Source: Gillisia sp. Hel_I_86 (GTDB lineage Bacteria > Bacteroidota > Bacteroidia > Flavobacteriales > Flavobacteriaceae). Taken from it: a stretch of DNA of 64,000 bases. The position numbers and the translations under genes were made by a program. Where the stretch lies: positions 2,790,001-2,854,000 of the forward strand of contig NZ_VISE01000001.1 of assembly GCF_007827275.1 (NCBI RefSeq). Direction: 5' to 3'. The notes under the pieces were generated by a model. That model searched no databases and was not told where the DNA came from. It worked only from the letters and a program-made list of their open reading frames with translations. This document shows positions 34,411 through 43,481 of the stretch, one piece after another; the first letter of the stretch is position 1; the number at the start of each line of letters is the position of its first letter.

Positions 34411-34572
34411 TTAGCTCGGTACACAAGACTTTTTACATCTAATTAACATATCCATTTTTTGATATTGAAATTGTTCCAGATGATTGGAGTCTACAGATAT
34501 TTTTTCTTCGGTTGGTTCTCCGGGGAAAATGGATAAAACCAAAATGATTATAAGTTTAATTAATGCTATCAT
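34411..34572 (-). CDS. Small 53-residue protein behind PspC gene
   Basis: An ATG at 34572 lies two bases past the PspC stop codon and opens a 53-codon frame. It reads MIALIKLIIILVLSIFP then a charged tail with EKISVDSNHLEQFQYQ and two cysteines near the end (RCKKSC). One hydrophobic helix near the N-terminus suggests a small membrane or secreted peptide. Coupling to the upstream gene supports it being real; no family recognised. Confidence 0.5.
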   Translation of the reverse strand: MIALIKLIIILVLSIFPGEPTEEKISVDSNHLEQFQYQKMDMLIRCKKSCVPS

Positions 34573-34574
34573 GA

Positions 34575-36404
34575 CTAGTTCTTTTTAATTTCTATTCCGT
34601 TTTCATCAATCTTAATTTTCTTGTCATTGTTTTTATTTATTTGAACCCCATCCGAGTTAATTCGAACCTTCACGTTATCGTCGTCACTAAATTTGCTGGA
34701 TTCTTCCCAGTTATCTTTTTTCTTGTTATTGATCTGTACCCCATCAGAATTTATACGAACATTAATTTCATCGTCATCAAACGAATCTGATTCGTCCCAG
34801 TTATCATCATTGTCCCAAGAGCCATCGCTGGAATCGATACTTTCTATTGGGCAGGTTTCGCAAATGGTACCATTCTCAATTACTTTTACAAAGTGCTCTT
34901 CTTGGTCGTACTTTAAAATTCCACCGGCGTAATCTGAATATCTATAATAGTCCCCAACATTATCATCTACAAATAACACACTTCCTTCAGGTACATAGAC
35001 AGTTACTTTAACTTCTTGATCCCTATAGTATTCATCTAAATTAGAGGTTAGGTAAGAGTCCAAATAGAGCTTGTTGCCATCTAAATTAGTGTTGTAGCTA
35101 ATATTTTTCGCTCTGTCCTTAGCATCTTTATAGTCGCTTCCATCTGCGGTTTTAATGATTTCGATTCTACCAATAGAATCTTTTGTAGATTTTACTACCA
35201 CATTTATATCTGTGATATACATGATCTTAGTGTCATTGTCATCATACTTGATCTCTAAACCCCTTCTTCGGGTATTGGAAGAATACTCTGGATTAGATCT
35301 CATTGATAAGTACAAGGTGTCCTGTGGCGTGATCGGTAATTTTTCGGTAATTACAATTTCTCCATCGAATGCTCTTAAGGTGGCTTGTTTAACTCCCAAG
35401 AATGCCAATCCAATTACAGATAACAACCATAATCCCAGTAATACCATTTTTGCCAGCGTACCAATAGATTTTAGTTTTCTTACCATGATTTTCAATCCTA
35501 GGATAAAAAGGAAGAAAAATGGGATTCCAACGGCAAAGAATGTAAGGAGGGAGATCACCCAAATTGGTGCGCCTATGGCGGCCATTTCAATATAATCTGT
35601 CCAAGGTGCTTCTACAATACCAAATGTTCCTACAGTAAACAGGCCTATAAATAAAGCTATAAGGGTAGATCCTGCAATTAATAGGATTAATAAACCTATA
35701 AATTTTACGAAGACGTTTAGTATGGCAAGAATAGCAGAACTAATCCCGGTAGCAGCAGAACTGGCTCCAGATTTCACTTGTCTGCCATATTTGTCAAAAT
35801 CGGCATTGCGAACTTTTCCTGCAACATCATCAAAACCTTCCTTGATCTTGCGTTCTATATTGGAGATATTAACCTCTTCTCCACGCATGGAAAGTTTATC
35901 TGCCGTGGTTTTAGCTTCAGGAACAAAAATCCATAGTGCTATATAAATAAGTACAAATGCACCACTGGATGCGATGGTTAAAATAACCCATAACAAACGT
36001 ACCCAAAGGGCTTGTATTCCTAAATAGTGACCTAATCCTGAAGATACTCCGCCAACATACGAGTTTTCGGTATCCCTAAATAGTTGTTTTCCAGTAGTAG
36101 AAGATTTAGTATAACTAGGTTCGTCCTCGAAGATCTCGTCGTCCAACATATAATCTTCTGGTTGTCCCATTGTAGCTATTACTGCTTCTACTTCGGTAGT
36201 TCCTATTACCTGCTTTTTATCTTTTATTTTTTCATTAAAAAGTTCAGCAATACGAGCTTCAATATCCGCAATTATCTCTTCCTTGCCTTGCGTGTTCGTA
36301 AGCGAGCGTTTAATTGCTTCTAGATAATGCTGTAGTTTAGCGTATGCATCTTCATCAATATGAAAGAAAATGCCGGCAAGGTTAATATTTACTGTCTTAT
36401 TCAT
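34575..36404 (-). CDS. PspC-domain membrane protein with extended C-terminal region
   Basis: 609 residues. An N-terminal cytoplasmic part (1-105) resembles the HAAS/sensor-like helices. The PspC domain follows (about 105-165: DTENSYVGGVSSGLGHYLGI, then a membrane helix). Four or so further membrane segments lie near 225-345, then a large predicted exported beta-rich region. The tail repeats VRINSDGVQIN twice and ends IKIDENGIEIKKN. PspC proteins sense envelope stress. Its gene overlaps the end of the PadR regulator gene by eight bases, so both are expressed together. Confidence 0.88.
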   Translation of the reverse strand: MNKTVNINLAGIFFHIDEDAYAKLQHYLEAIKRSLTNTQGKEEIIADIEARIAELFNEKIKDKKQVIGTTEVEAVIATMGQPEDYMLDDEIFEDEPSYTKSSTTGKQLFRDTENSYVGGVSSGLGHYLGIQALWVRLLWVILTIASSGAFVLIYIALWIFVPEAKTTADKLSMRGEEVNISNIERKIKEGFDDVAGKVRNADFDKYGRQVKSGASSAATGISSAILAILNVFVKFIGLLILLIAGSTLIALFIGLFTVGTFGIVEAPWTDYIEMAAIGAPIWVISLLTFFAVGIPFFFLFILGLKIMVRKLKSIGTLAKMVLLGLWLLSVIGLAFLGVKQATLRAFDGEIVITEKLPITPQDTLYLSMRSNPEYSSNTRRRGLEIKYDDNDTKIMYITDINVVVKSTKDSIGRIEIIKTADGSDYKDAKDRAKNISYNTNLDGNKLYLDSYLTSNLDEYYRDQEVKVTVYVPEGSVLFVDDNVGDYYRYSDYAGGILKYDQEEHFVKVIENGTICETCPIESIDSSDGSWDNDDNWDESDSFDDDEINVRINSDGVQINNKKKDNWEESSKFSDDDNVKVRINSDGVQINKNNDKKIKIDENGIEIKKN

Positions 36405-36741
36405 GATTCTTGTTTTTTTGAGTGGTTACAACTTTTACAGCGGTTTGTAGTTCGTTCCAAGTATGGGTGAGTTCTGTTAAAAATAATTGGCCGGTATCTG
36501 TTAAGCCATAATATTTTCTTGGTGGCCCACTGGTAGATTCCTCCCAGCGATAGCTTAGTAATCCAGCATTTTTAAGCCGGGTAAGCAAAGGATAAATTGT
36601 TCCTTCCACCACTAATAATTTTGCGTCCTTAAGGGTGTCCAAGATCTCTGCCACGTAGGCATCGTTATCTCGCAACACCGACAGAATGCAATACTCCAGC
36701 ACTCCTTTACGCATTTGTGCTTTGGTGTTTTCAATCTTCAT
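36397..36741 (-). CDS. PadR-family transcriptional regulator
   Basis: 114 residues, a winged-helix domain typical of short PadR proteins: MRKGVLEYCILSVLRDNDAYV at the start, KLLVVEGTIYPLLTRLKNAGLL for the recognition helix, and SGPPRKYYGLTDTG for the wing. Binds DNA as a dimer and probably represses its own operon. The gene overlaps those on both sides (4 bp with DUF4870, 8 bp with PspC), so 34411-37262 is one operon. Confidence 0.93.
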   Translation of the reverse strand: MKIENTKAQMRKGVLEYCILSVLRDNDAYVAEILDTLKDAKLLVVEGTIYPLLTRLKNAGLLSYRWEESTSGPPRKYYGLTDTGQLFLTELTHTWNELQTAVKVVTTQKNKNHE

Positions 36742-37262
36742 AGCGTTTGGTTTTGAATGTTGTTAAACTGTTCATTTTTTGATTGATGGTCACCAACCTG
36801 AGTTGGCTTAATAAAATTGATGGTTAAAGGGTATTTATATAATTGTCCCTCACTTGCTTTGATGGTAGCAAGAATTACGGCTACAATATCCAGTATAAAC
36901 AACCCCAAAAATAATAGACCCATAATTGTAGCGAACACGAGCAGGGAAATTAAATTTCGTGGATGTCCTGTGCTTATAAAGTCGTCAGAAATAATAAATG
37001 GATCGTCTAAATTAAAGTGGACTCCCCAAAAAATAACTCCTGCTATTGCTATACATACCAATAGTATAAAATACAGGAACATACTTATTTGAAAATTTAG
37101 AGCTTGTTTTCCATGATGATCCACAAATGGATCTTTTTGTTTTGCATTCCAAAATATTAAGGGAAGGATAAAATTCCCTAGCGGAATAAAATATTTGCTA
37201 AACGTAGAGAGATGAATAAAAGCTGCTACTGTTTTGTCTGGATTTGATGATGTGGTTTCCAT
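36738..37262 (-). CDS. DUF4870-type membrane protein
   Basis: 174 residues. FIHLSTFSKYFIPLGNFILP and FVDHHGKQALNFQISMF are the conserved segments of DUF4870 (Tic20-like) proteins, followed by hydrophobic segments near 60-85 and 105-140. Inner-membrane protein, function unknown. First gene of the PadR/PspC operon. Confidence 0.88.
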   Translation of the reverse strand: METTSSNPDKTVAAFIHLSTFSKYFIPLGNFILPLIFWNAKQKDPFVDHHGKQALNFQISMFLYFILLVCIAIAGVIFWGVHFNLDDPFIISDDFISTGHPRNLISLLVFATIMGLLFLGLFILDIVAVILATIKASEGQLYKYPLTINFIKPTQVGDHQSKNEQFNNIQNQTL

Positions 37263-37407
37263 AGTTGATTGATTTTCTTATACAAATATATATCTTTAAG
37301 ATGGTATTATGCAAAACAAAGTACTGTATGGTATAAATTTTAAGAAAAGTTTAACATTTAGAGGTTAAATATATTTTAGATACTTTTATAAAAAATTACA
37401 CCTTAAA

Positions 37408-37872
37408 ATGAAAATGACTCCCGGAAAACTTAATAAATTTTTAATGCTGAAATTACCAAGCGCATGGCTGTGTGGAGTGAGGGTAAAGGATCTTAACCAA
37501 GAAGGCTGTACGGTAAGAGTTCGGCATAAATGGATCAACCAAAACCCATTTAATTCGATGTATTTCGCAGTGCAAGCTATGGCTGCCGAATTAAGTACCG
37601 GAGCTATGGTTATAGCACAAATAAAAGATAGCGGGCAAAAAATTTCTATGTTAGTGGCACAAAACAAAGCCAGTTTTACTAAAAAAGCCACTGGTAAGTT
37701 AGAATTCACTTGTAATGATGGGCATTTAATATCTGAAGCAATTCAGGAAACCATCAAAACAGGAGAAGGACAAATTTTCTGGATGAAATCTGTTGGTTTA
37801 AATGAAGATGGGGCAGCAGTGTCTACATTCGAATTTGAGTGGACGGTTCGAATAAAACAGAAAAAGCAATAA
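37408..37872 (+). CDS. DUF4442 hotdog-fold protein (thioesterase-like)
   Basis: 154 residues. TPGKLNKFLMLKLPSAWL at the start, HKWINQNPFNSMYFAVQAMAAE around the long hotdog helix, and a closing strand FEFEWTVRIKQ. DUF4442 proteins are hotdog-fold relatives of acyl-CoA thioesterases; substrate unknown. Cytoplasmic. Single gene, divergent from the PadR operon. Confidence 0.85.
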   Translation: MKMTPGKLNKFLMLKLPSAWLCGVRVKDLNQEGCTVRVRHKWINQNPFNSMYFAVQAMAAELSTGAMVIAQIKDSGQKISMLVAQNKASFTKKATGKLEFTCNDGHLISEAIQETIKTGEGQIFWMKSVGLNEDGAAVSTFEFEWTVRIKQKKQ

Positions 37873-38396
37873 TTTTTCTATAATATTTTAGATATTTTAT
37901 AAGGAATTGACATATTTAAAAAGTAAGTCAATGGTACTTGTTCCAGCGTCTAAGGATCTTAAAAAAAATAATATCCTCTATTCCTTTAAACAGTTTGAAG
38001 TTAGAGTATACAATTATCATTCTGAATATGATTTAACGAATTGATGGAAATTAATGGAATGGTTATTTTAAGTAAAGATCCCTCCTCCCGTCGGGATGAC
38101 AATATAAAATGTTTGTCATTCTGAAGGGAACGTAGTGTACTGAAGAATCTCCTAAAAAAAATAATCATTAAACTTTCCTAATAGGGCAACTCGTGTATTA
38201 CAAATTTAAAGGATGTTTTGGAACAGGGTGACGAGATGGTCATGTATTTGCTAAAAGGGATTGGAAAACGTTTGCATAATTCTGCAATTGAACACTTTTC
38301 TGCAATTTATGGCATTCAACCCATTTTTACATATTTCCACCTATTTTTTGTAACGTTTACATTGTTTTACTTACCTATTTCTATAAATAAGTAATT
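37873..38396. other. Intergenic region with a dispersed repeat
   Basis: Contains no convincing gene. Around 38078-38153 the sequence CCTCCCGTCGGGATGAC followed by TGTCATTCTGAAGGGAACG and TGAAGAATCTCC is a dispersed element of a type widespread in Flavobacteriaceae; a related copy lies at 62130. The last 50 bases are AT-rich and probably hold the promoter of the next gene. Confidence 0.6.
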
Positions 38397-39197
38397 ATGA
38401 ATGCACACGAAATAGATTATCAGATATTTGGAGAAGAAATGCAATATGTGGAATTGGAGTTAGATCCTAATGAAGCAGTAATTGCCGAAGCCGGTAACTT
38501 TATGATGATGGATAGTGGGATTAAGATGAACACTATTTTTGGGGATGGCTCTAAGCAAAATGAAGGGTTTCTCGGAAAAGTACTTGGCGCAGGGAAAAGA
38601 CTGCTTACAGGAGAAAGTTTATTCATGACCATTTTTTCCAACGAAGTTTCTGGAAAGAAGAAGGTGAGTTTTGCATCGCCTTATCCTGGAAAAATACTCC
38701 CTTTGGATCTTAGTATATATGGAGGAAAATTCATTTGCCAGAAAGATGCTTTCTTATGCGCTGCCAAAGGAGTTTCTATTGGAATCGAATTTAGCAGAAA
38801 ATTAGGGAGAGGTTTCTTTGGTGGAGAAGGCTTTATTATGCAAAAAGTAGAAGGGGATGGAATGGCCTTTGTACATGCCGGTGGCACTATGGCTCGTAAG
38901 GAATTGGGAGTTGGTGAAAAATTATGTGTGGATACAGGTTGTATCATCGGTTTTACGCAAGACGTTAATTACGATATCGAATTTGTAGGGGGTATCAAAA
39001 ACACCATTTTTGGTGGCGAAGGATTGTTTTTTGCAACCTTAACAGGGCCTGGAGTAGTATATGTTCAATCTTTACCATTTAGTAGATTAGCGAATAGGGT
39101 ACTGCAAGCTGCTCCTCAAGGAGGTGGGAAAGATAAAGGGGAAGGAAGTATTTTAGGAGGTATAGGAGATGTTTTAAGTGGAGATAATAGGTTTTAA
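38397..39197 (+). CDS. TIGR00266/AIM24-family protein
   Basis: 266 residues. MNAHEIDYQIFGEEMQYVEL and LDPNEAVIAEAGNFMMMDSG open the family's beta-sandwich; GAGKRLLTGESLFMTIF and HAGGTMARKELGVGEKLCVD are further conserved parts. It ends in a glycine-rich tail. Related to mitochondrial AIM24 and tryptophan-RNA-binding-like beta-rolls. Cytoplasmic or membrane-associated; function unknown. Confidence 0.92.
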   Translation: MNAHEIDYQIFGEEMQYVELELDPNEAVIAEAGNFMMMDSGIKMNTIFGDGSKQNEGFLGKVLGAGKRLLTGESLFMTIFSNEVSGKKKVSFASPYPGKILPLDLSIYGGKFICQKDAFLCAAKGVSIGIEFSRKLGRGFFGGEGFIMQKVEGDGMAFVHAGGTMARKELGVGEKLCVDTGCIIGFTQDVNYDIEFVGGIKNTIFGGEGLFFATLTGPGVVYVQSLPFSRLANRVLQAAPQGGGKDKGEGSILGGIGDVLSGDNRF

Positions 39198-39233
39198 ATT
39201 TAAATAAAGTGCCTCATGGCAGGCATCGGGGTA

Positions 39234-39256
39234 TTAAACCCTAAATGAGGGTTTAA
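39234..39256 (+). terminator. Hairpin after TIGR00266 gene
   Basis: TTAAACCCT and AGGGTTTAA form a perfect 9-bp stem with a 5-base loop, 37 bp after the stop. The T run after it is short, so it is a weak terminator. Confidence 0.5.
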
Positions 39257-39380
39257 ATTTCGGAATCGAATTGCATTATTGATGAATTATTACTATCTTG
39301 AAGAGGATTTATAAAACCTGCCTATAGTATAATTCTACTTTTACTTAAATTAAATCAACAACTTAAAACAGTATAAAAAT

Positions 39381-39575
39381 ATGGCGAGAGCGATGTTTGA
39401 ATACACCAAAACAATTCTTCATAAAGTAAGTTTTGATGCGGTGTTGTTCTGTAAAGAAGTTAAGAAAGCAATCCAACGACTTCTTCCTCATGAAATAGAG
39501 GAATTAAAAATTTGGATACTTTCTTTAACTCGACAGAATCCCGAGCTAAATCAATGTCTAATATATCTAAACTAA
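39381..39575 (+). CDS. Small conserved-looking protein, 64 residues
   Basis: MARAMFEYTKTILHKVSFDAVLFCKEVKKAIQRLLPHEIEELKIW: a helical, mildly basic protein without signal or membrane segment. It has a proper leader and is followed directly by a strong terminator, as expected of a real gene. I recall similar short proteins in other Flavobacteriaceae but cannot name a function. Confidence 0.7.
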   Translation: MARAMFEYTKTILHKVSFDAVLFCKEVKKAIQRLLPHEIEELKIWILSLTRQNPELNQCLIYLN

Positions 39576-39602
39576 AAGATCGGCCATTGGCCGATCTTTT
39601 AG
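39572..39602. terminator. Bidirectional intrinsic terminator
   Basis: CTAAAAGATCGGCC and GGCCGATCTTTTAG form a 14-bp stem with a 3-base loop between the convergent 64-residue gene and oxyR. Its edges overlap both stop codons. Confidence 0.9.
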
Positions 39603-40555
39603 TTTAGAACATTCTTTCTATTGTTCAAAGGGCTTATGATTTTTACATTTTGGAAAGCGATAGCTCCTTTTATAACACCTGCTATCGTAGTGCGAAGTGC
39701 TTCTATAATATGCATTTTTAATTCGCTTTTGGTGTAAATTAAACTCACTTCCCTTGCTGGTACAGGTTCTTCAAACATTTTTAGTTTCTTGCGCTCTTTC
39801 TCTCCTAGATCCATGGTGTGCAAATAGGGCAGCAACGTCATTCCTAAACCTTCATTTGCCAATTTTATAAGGGTTTCGAAACTCCCACTTTCTAATTGGA
39901 AATGGTCCCCATCGTAGTTTCTGGAGACTTTACATAGATTAATAATGCCATCTTTAAAACAATGCCCATCTTCTAAAAGCAAAATATCGTCTATATCTAA
40001 ATTCTCAACATTTAGGTTATTATCTGCGGCCAATCGATGTCCTTCTGGGACATACCCAACAAAAGGCTCATAATATAACACCTGTTCTTTGATGCCATCC
40101 AATTCTAAAGGAGTTGCAGCAATAGCGGCGTCTAAATGTCCTTCATTCAAGCGTTCGATAATTGCTTCTGTATTTAATTCTTCAATCTTTAATTTAACCT
40201 TTGGGTATTTCTTGATAAAATTGTTAAGGAACATCGGCAACAGGGTTGGCATTATGGTGGGTATAATTCCTAATCTAAAGGCACCTCCAATAAAACCCTT
40301 TTCTTGATCTACAATATCCTGAATACGATCGCTCTCATTAACAATATTTCGAGCCTGGTTTACAATTTTTCTTCCGGTTTCGGTTAATTGGATAGGTTTC
40401 TTGGTACGGTCGAAGATTTTAACCCCAAGTTCGTCTTCCAGTTTTTGGATTTGCATACTCAAGGTAGGTTGGGTCACAAAAACCTTTTGTGCTGCCTTGG
40501 TAAAATTTTGGTGTTCTGCAACTGCAAGAACATATTGAAGCTGAGTTATAGTCAT
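39599..40555 (-). CDS. oxyR: LysR-family hydrogen peroxide sensor OxyR
   Basis: 318 residues. The N-terminal LysR helix-turn-helix (1-60) reads MTITQLQYVLAVAEHQNFTKA. The effector domain keeps Cys199 in LLEDGHCF and Cys208 in INLC, the pair that forms the peroxide-sensing disulfide, at the same positions as in Escherichia coli. It should activate peroxide-defence genes when oxidised. It faces away from the gene for the DUF2141 protein and no catalase gene is near. Confidence 0.94.
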   Translation of the reverse strand: MTITQLQYVLAVAEHQNFTKAAQKVFVTQPTLSMQIQKLEDELGVKIFDRTKKPIQLTETGRKIVNQARNIVNESDRIQDIVDQEKGFIGGAFRLGIIPTIMPTLLPMFLNNFIKKYPKVKLKIEELNTEAIIERLNEGHLDAAIAATPLELDGIKEQVLYYEPFVGYVPEGHRLAADNNLNVENLDIDDILLLEDGHCFKDGIINLCKVSRNYDGDHFQLESGSFETLIKLANEGLGMTLLPYLHTMDLGEKERKKLKMFEEPVPAREVSLIYTKSELKMHIIEALRTTIAGVIKGAIAFQNVKIISPLNNRKNVLN

Positions 40556-40628
40556 AAAATAGTAGAATTAATACAAAAACAAAGGTATTGATTTTTTCTA
40601 TTACAACTAATAATTCAGCTTCAGTTAT

Positions 40629-41060
40629 CTATAGTTGGTTTGTCAGCTTTAAAGTCATATTTAGGGACTCATCTGCAAGTTCAAATTTTGCATCTTCCCA
40701 AATCGGAGGCCCATAATCATTGATGTTGTTATTGGAAATCCCATAAGGTTCTAATGGCATACCCGTTGGCTCAAAATCCATTTGTGAGTTGTCGTTTTTA
40801 TCATGGAAACAAGATATCGCATAGGTTCCCGGGGGCAGGTCCTTAAATATTGCACTTGCAATTCCATCTACAATTTCACTCTTAGCCCGAAATTCTGGTG
40901 CCTTTTTCATAAACGTATTTTCAGAATAAACCCCGAAAAAAATGGTTCCTTTATCGCTTTTTATATTTTCTACACTCACTGAAATTTCTGGGGAAGCATT
41001 GGTTTGTGCATAAAATAGTTGACTTAAAAATAACGCGATCAATACAGCAATGGTTTTCAT
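40629..41060 (-). CDS. DUF2141 exported protein
   Basis: 143 residues with signal peptide (IAVLIALFLSQLFYAQ). The body has KSDKGTIFFGVYSE, FKDLPPGTYAISCFHDKNDN and MPLEPYGISNN, the signature of the DUF2141 beta-sandwich family. Periplasmic; function unknown. Single gene. Confidence 0.9.
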   Translation of the reverse strand: MKTIAVLIALFLSQLFYAQTNASPEISVSVENIKSDKGTIFFGVYSENTFMKKAPEFRAKSEIVDGIASAIFKDLPPGTYAISCFHDKNDNSQMDFEPTGMPLEPYGISNNNINDYGPPIWEDAKFELADESLNMTLKLTNQL

Positions 41061-41184
41061 AATTTAAAGTTTTTAATAATTTATAGGATCAAATGTAACC
41101 CCAACCCTCATTTTATAAATATTAAACTTACCCAATTGTATAGATTTAAAGATGAATTGAATTTTAAGTTATAACAGCTTGTCC

Positions 41185-41925
41185 TTATTTTAAGATCTCT
41201 ACAGTCATCGGGATATTAATTAATGGCCATTCTCCTTCTCCAATGGGTTGTTCTGCAATTTTATCTACTATCTCCATTCCTTTTATCACCCTTCCATATA
41301 CGGTATGATCATTATCTAAATGATGAGCCCCCCTCTTGCTTTGGACAATAAAGAACTCAAATGGGGAAGAAGCTTTACTCACATTTTGTTCGGCATATTT
41401 AGCCGCTGCAAATGCACCTCGGGTATGTTTGTGTCCCGCTTCAAATTCACTTGGAATTAAATAAGAGCCCATGTTGTTTCTTTTAATACTTGTCTCTTTA
41501 TTGTCTGAATTCCCTCCTTGAATTACAAACCCATTGGCAACCCTATGAAAAAACGTACCATTGAAATATCCTTCTTTTATCAATAAGATCATATTCGCCC
41601 TGTGCAGTGGTGTGTCATTATATAGCAATATATCAATATCACCAAAGCTCGTGGTTATCCTTACTTTGTTCTCTGGGTTCTTCTTCCCATATTCCGTTAA
41701 AAAAGGAATCAATTTCTCCTGAACAAGCATTGGTTCGTCATGAAGAAATAATTCCCCTTCCTTTTTTTTTGGTGTATCGGTTATTTTTTCTGAAGAGTCC
41801 TTTACCTTTGTAATAGTCTTGGCTGAAGGTGTTTTTACAGTATTGCTCCTTGATTTTTGTGTATCTTCACAACTTGCAAAAAAAAGGATCAGGGAAACGA
41901 AAAGGAAAGAAAGTAGACGTGTCAT
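41185..41925 (-). CDS. Cyclophilin-type peptidyl-prolyl isomerase, lipoprotein
   Basis: 246 residues. Signal with lipobox FFASC (about residue 19), a linker of about 60 residues, then a cyclophilin domain: FGDIDILLYNDTPLHRANM, FHRVANGFVIQGG, FEFFIVQSKRG and VYGRVIKGMEIVDKI. It should catalyse proline cis-trans isomerisation in the periplasm, anchored to a membrane. Its ATG overlaps the ATG of the NUDIX gene on the opposite strand (CATG). Confidence 0.92.
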   Translation of the reverse strand: MTRLLSFLFVSLILFFASCEDTQKSRSNTVKTPSAKTITKVKDSSEKITDTPKKKEGELFLHDEPMLVQEKLIPFLTEYGKKNPENKVRITTSFGDIDILLYNDTPLHRANMILLIKEGYFNGTFFHRVANGFVIQGGNSDNKETSIKRNNMGSYLIPSEFEAGHKHTRGAFAAAKYAEQNVSKASSPFEFFIVQSKRGAHHLDNDHTVYGRVIKGMEIVDKIAEQPIGEGEWPLINIPMTVEILK

Positions 41926-42565
41926 GAATTTTACTGAATTTACATATAAGATCTCAAATTTAAAGAATTTAGAACTTCCAGGCGTGGAGGCTCAACATAA
42001 ATTGGCTCCGTTATTAAGATTAAAGGAATTGGCCCGTACAGATATTAATGCCAAGAAGCCCAGTAAGGCTGGGGTAATGGCAGTATTTTATCCCAATAAA
42101 GATGAAATTACCAATCTCGTTTTAATTTTAAGAAAGACCTATAAAGGAGTTCATTCCAATCAGGTTGGGTTTCCAGGGGGGCGTGTAGAGAATTTCGACA
42201 AAAATTTAAAATATACCGCATTGCGGGAAACAGAAGAGGAAGTTGGTATTCCCCAATCTGAGGTGCGGGTATTAAAGAAATTAACCAAGTTATATATCCC
42301 ACCAAGTAATTTTTGGGTACATCCATATGTGGGGCTTATAGATAGAACTCCTGAACTTGTTCCACAGGAATCTGAAGTTGAAAAAATATTGGAAGTAGAC
42401 TTGGAAGATTTTATGGATGAAAGAAATTTGATTTCTCAAGAATTAAGTACTTCTTATGCGAAAAATATACAAGTTCCTGCATTTTCGTTGAACGGTCATG
42501 TGGTTTGGGGAGCAACCGCAATGATGCTTAGTGAATTAAAGGATTTATTGAAGCTTAGTCTTTAA
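41924..42565 (+). CDS. NUDIX hydrolase, CoA-pyrophosphatase type
   Basis: 213 residues from ATG 41924; an upstream start would extend into the cyclophilin gene with sequence foreign to the family. The Nudix box is GGRVEN-x5-YTALRETEEEVGI, preceded by NLVLILRKTYKGVHSNQVGFPGG, the UPF0035/CoA-pyrophosphatase motif. It should cleave CoA or acyl-CoA to phosphopantetheine and 3',5'-ADP with Mg2+. Start codons of this gene and the cyclophilin gene overlap by two bases. Confidence 0.93.
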   Translation: MNFTEFTYKISNLKNLELPGVEAQHKLAPLLRLKELARTDINAKKPSKAGVMAVFYPNKDEITNLVLILRKTYKGVHSNQVGFPGGRVENFDKNLKYTALRETEEEVGIPQSEVRVLKKLTKLYIPPSNFWVHPYVGLIDRTPELVPQESEVEKILEVDLEDFMDERNLISQELSTSYAKNIQVPAFSLNGHVVWGATAMMLSELKDLLKLSL

Positions 42566-42628
42566 TCTTTATTAGTACCTTTGGCTTCTTTTAAGATAAT
42601 ATTAACAAATCAAGATCATTAGGACTAT

Positions 42629-43432
42629 ATGGGGTTGTTTTCTAAAAATCCATTCGGACATTATCTATATATTAAAAAGTGGTTGATTCGTATTTTTGGC
42701 GTTTTATCACACAGACGTTATAGAGGTTTTAATGAGCTTCATATAGAAGGTTCCGAAATCATTAAAAACCTTCCAAACACTAACGTGCTATTTGTCTCTA
42801 ACCACCAGACCTATTTTGCCGATGTTACAGCGATGTTCCATGTTTTTAATGCAAGTTTAAGCGGGAGAGTGGACTCTATAAAAAATGTTGGCTATATATG
42901 GCAGCCCAAACTCAATTTATACTATGTGGCTGCGAAAGAAACGATGCAAGCTGGACTGCTTACAAGAATTATGGCCTATGCGGGAGCCATTACTGTAGAA
43001 AGAACTTGGCGCTCTAAAGGGCAGGATATAAAAAGAGAAGTAAACATAGAAGATACCGATAATATTGGGGTCGCCTTAAAAGATGGCTGGGTGATCACTT
43101 TTCCACAAGGAACAACCAAACCTTTTAAACCCATTAGAAAAGGAACTGCACATATTATTATGCAGCATAAGCCCATTGTTATTCCTATTGTTATAGATGG
43201 TTTTAGAAGATCTTTCGATAAAAAAGGAATCCGACTCAAAAAAAGGGGCATTCTTCAAAGTTTTCAGATAAAACCAGCTTTAGATTTCGATTACGAAAAT
43301 GATTCTATAGATGATATTGTAGAGAAGTTGGAATATGCCATAGAGCAGCATTCTTCTTTTCTAAAAGTTATCCCACAGGAAGAACTGGACGATATGGAGA
43401 AATTGAACGAAAAAAGAAAGTGGGAATATTAA
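42629..43432 (+). CDS. 1-acyl-glycerol-3-phosphate acyltransferase (PlsC-like)
   Basis: 267 residues. The acyltransferase motif is NHQTYFAD (H-x4-D), followed by VGYIWQPKLNLYYVAAKETM and FPQGTTKP (motif III region). Catalyses acyl transfer to lysophosphatidate or a similar acceptor at the inner membrane. Follows the NUDIX gene by 63 bp. Confidence 0.88.
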   Translation: MGLFSKNPFGHYLYIKKWLIRIFGVLSHRRYRGFNELHIEGSEIIKNLPNTNVLFVSNHQTYFADVTAMFHVFNASLSGRVDSIKNVGYIWQPKLNLYYVAAKETMQAGLLTRIMAYAGAITVERTWRSKGQDIKREVNIEDTDNIGVALKDGWVITFPQGTTKPFKPIRKGTAHIIMQHKPIVIPIVIDGFRRSFDKKGIRLKKRGILQSFQIKPALDFDYENDSIDDIVEKLEYAIEQHSSFLKVIPQEELDDMEKLNEKRKWEY

Positions 43433-43481
43433 TGGTTTCAAGATTCAAGATTCAAAGCAAAACTTAAGTTAAACAGGAATA

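Noticed and set aside
34350-34424. Longer N-terminus for the head-GIN protein
   Set aside because: A proper signal peptide starts at 34349; the extension would bury it behind 25 residues.
38022-38034. ACAATTATCATTC, as in the operator at 3886
   Set aside because: The first half-site TGA is absent and no gene starts at the right distance.
38350-38360. GTAACGTTTAC before the TIGR00266 gene as a sulfur-type operator
   Set aside because: The half-sites have the wrong spacing (no 4-bp centre), and no TAnnTTTG lies 22 bp after it.
41819-41923. N-terminal extension of the NUDIX protein
   Set aside because: It lies wholly inside the cyclophilin gene on the other strand, and the Flavobacteriaceae family normally starts at MNF/MDF.
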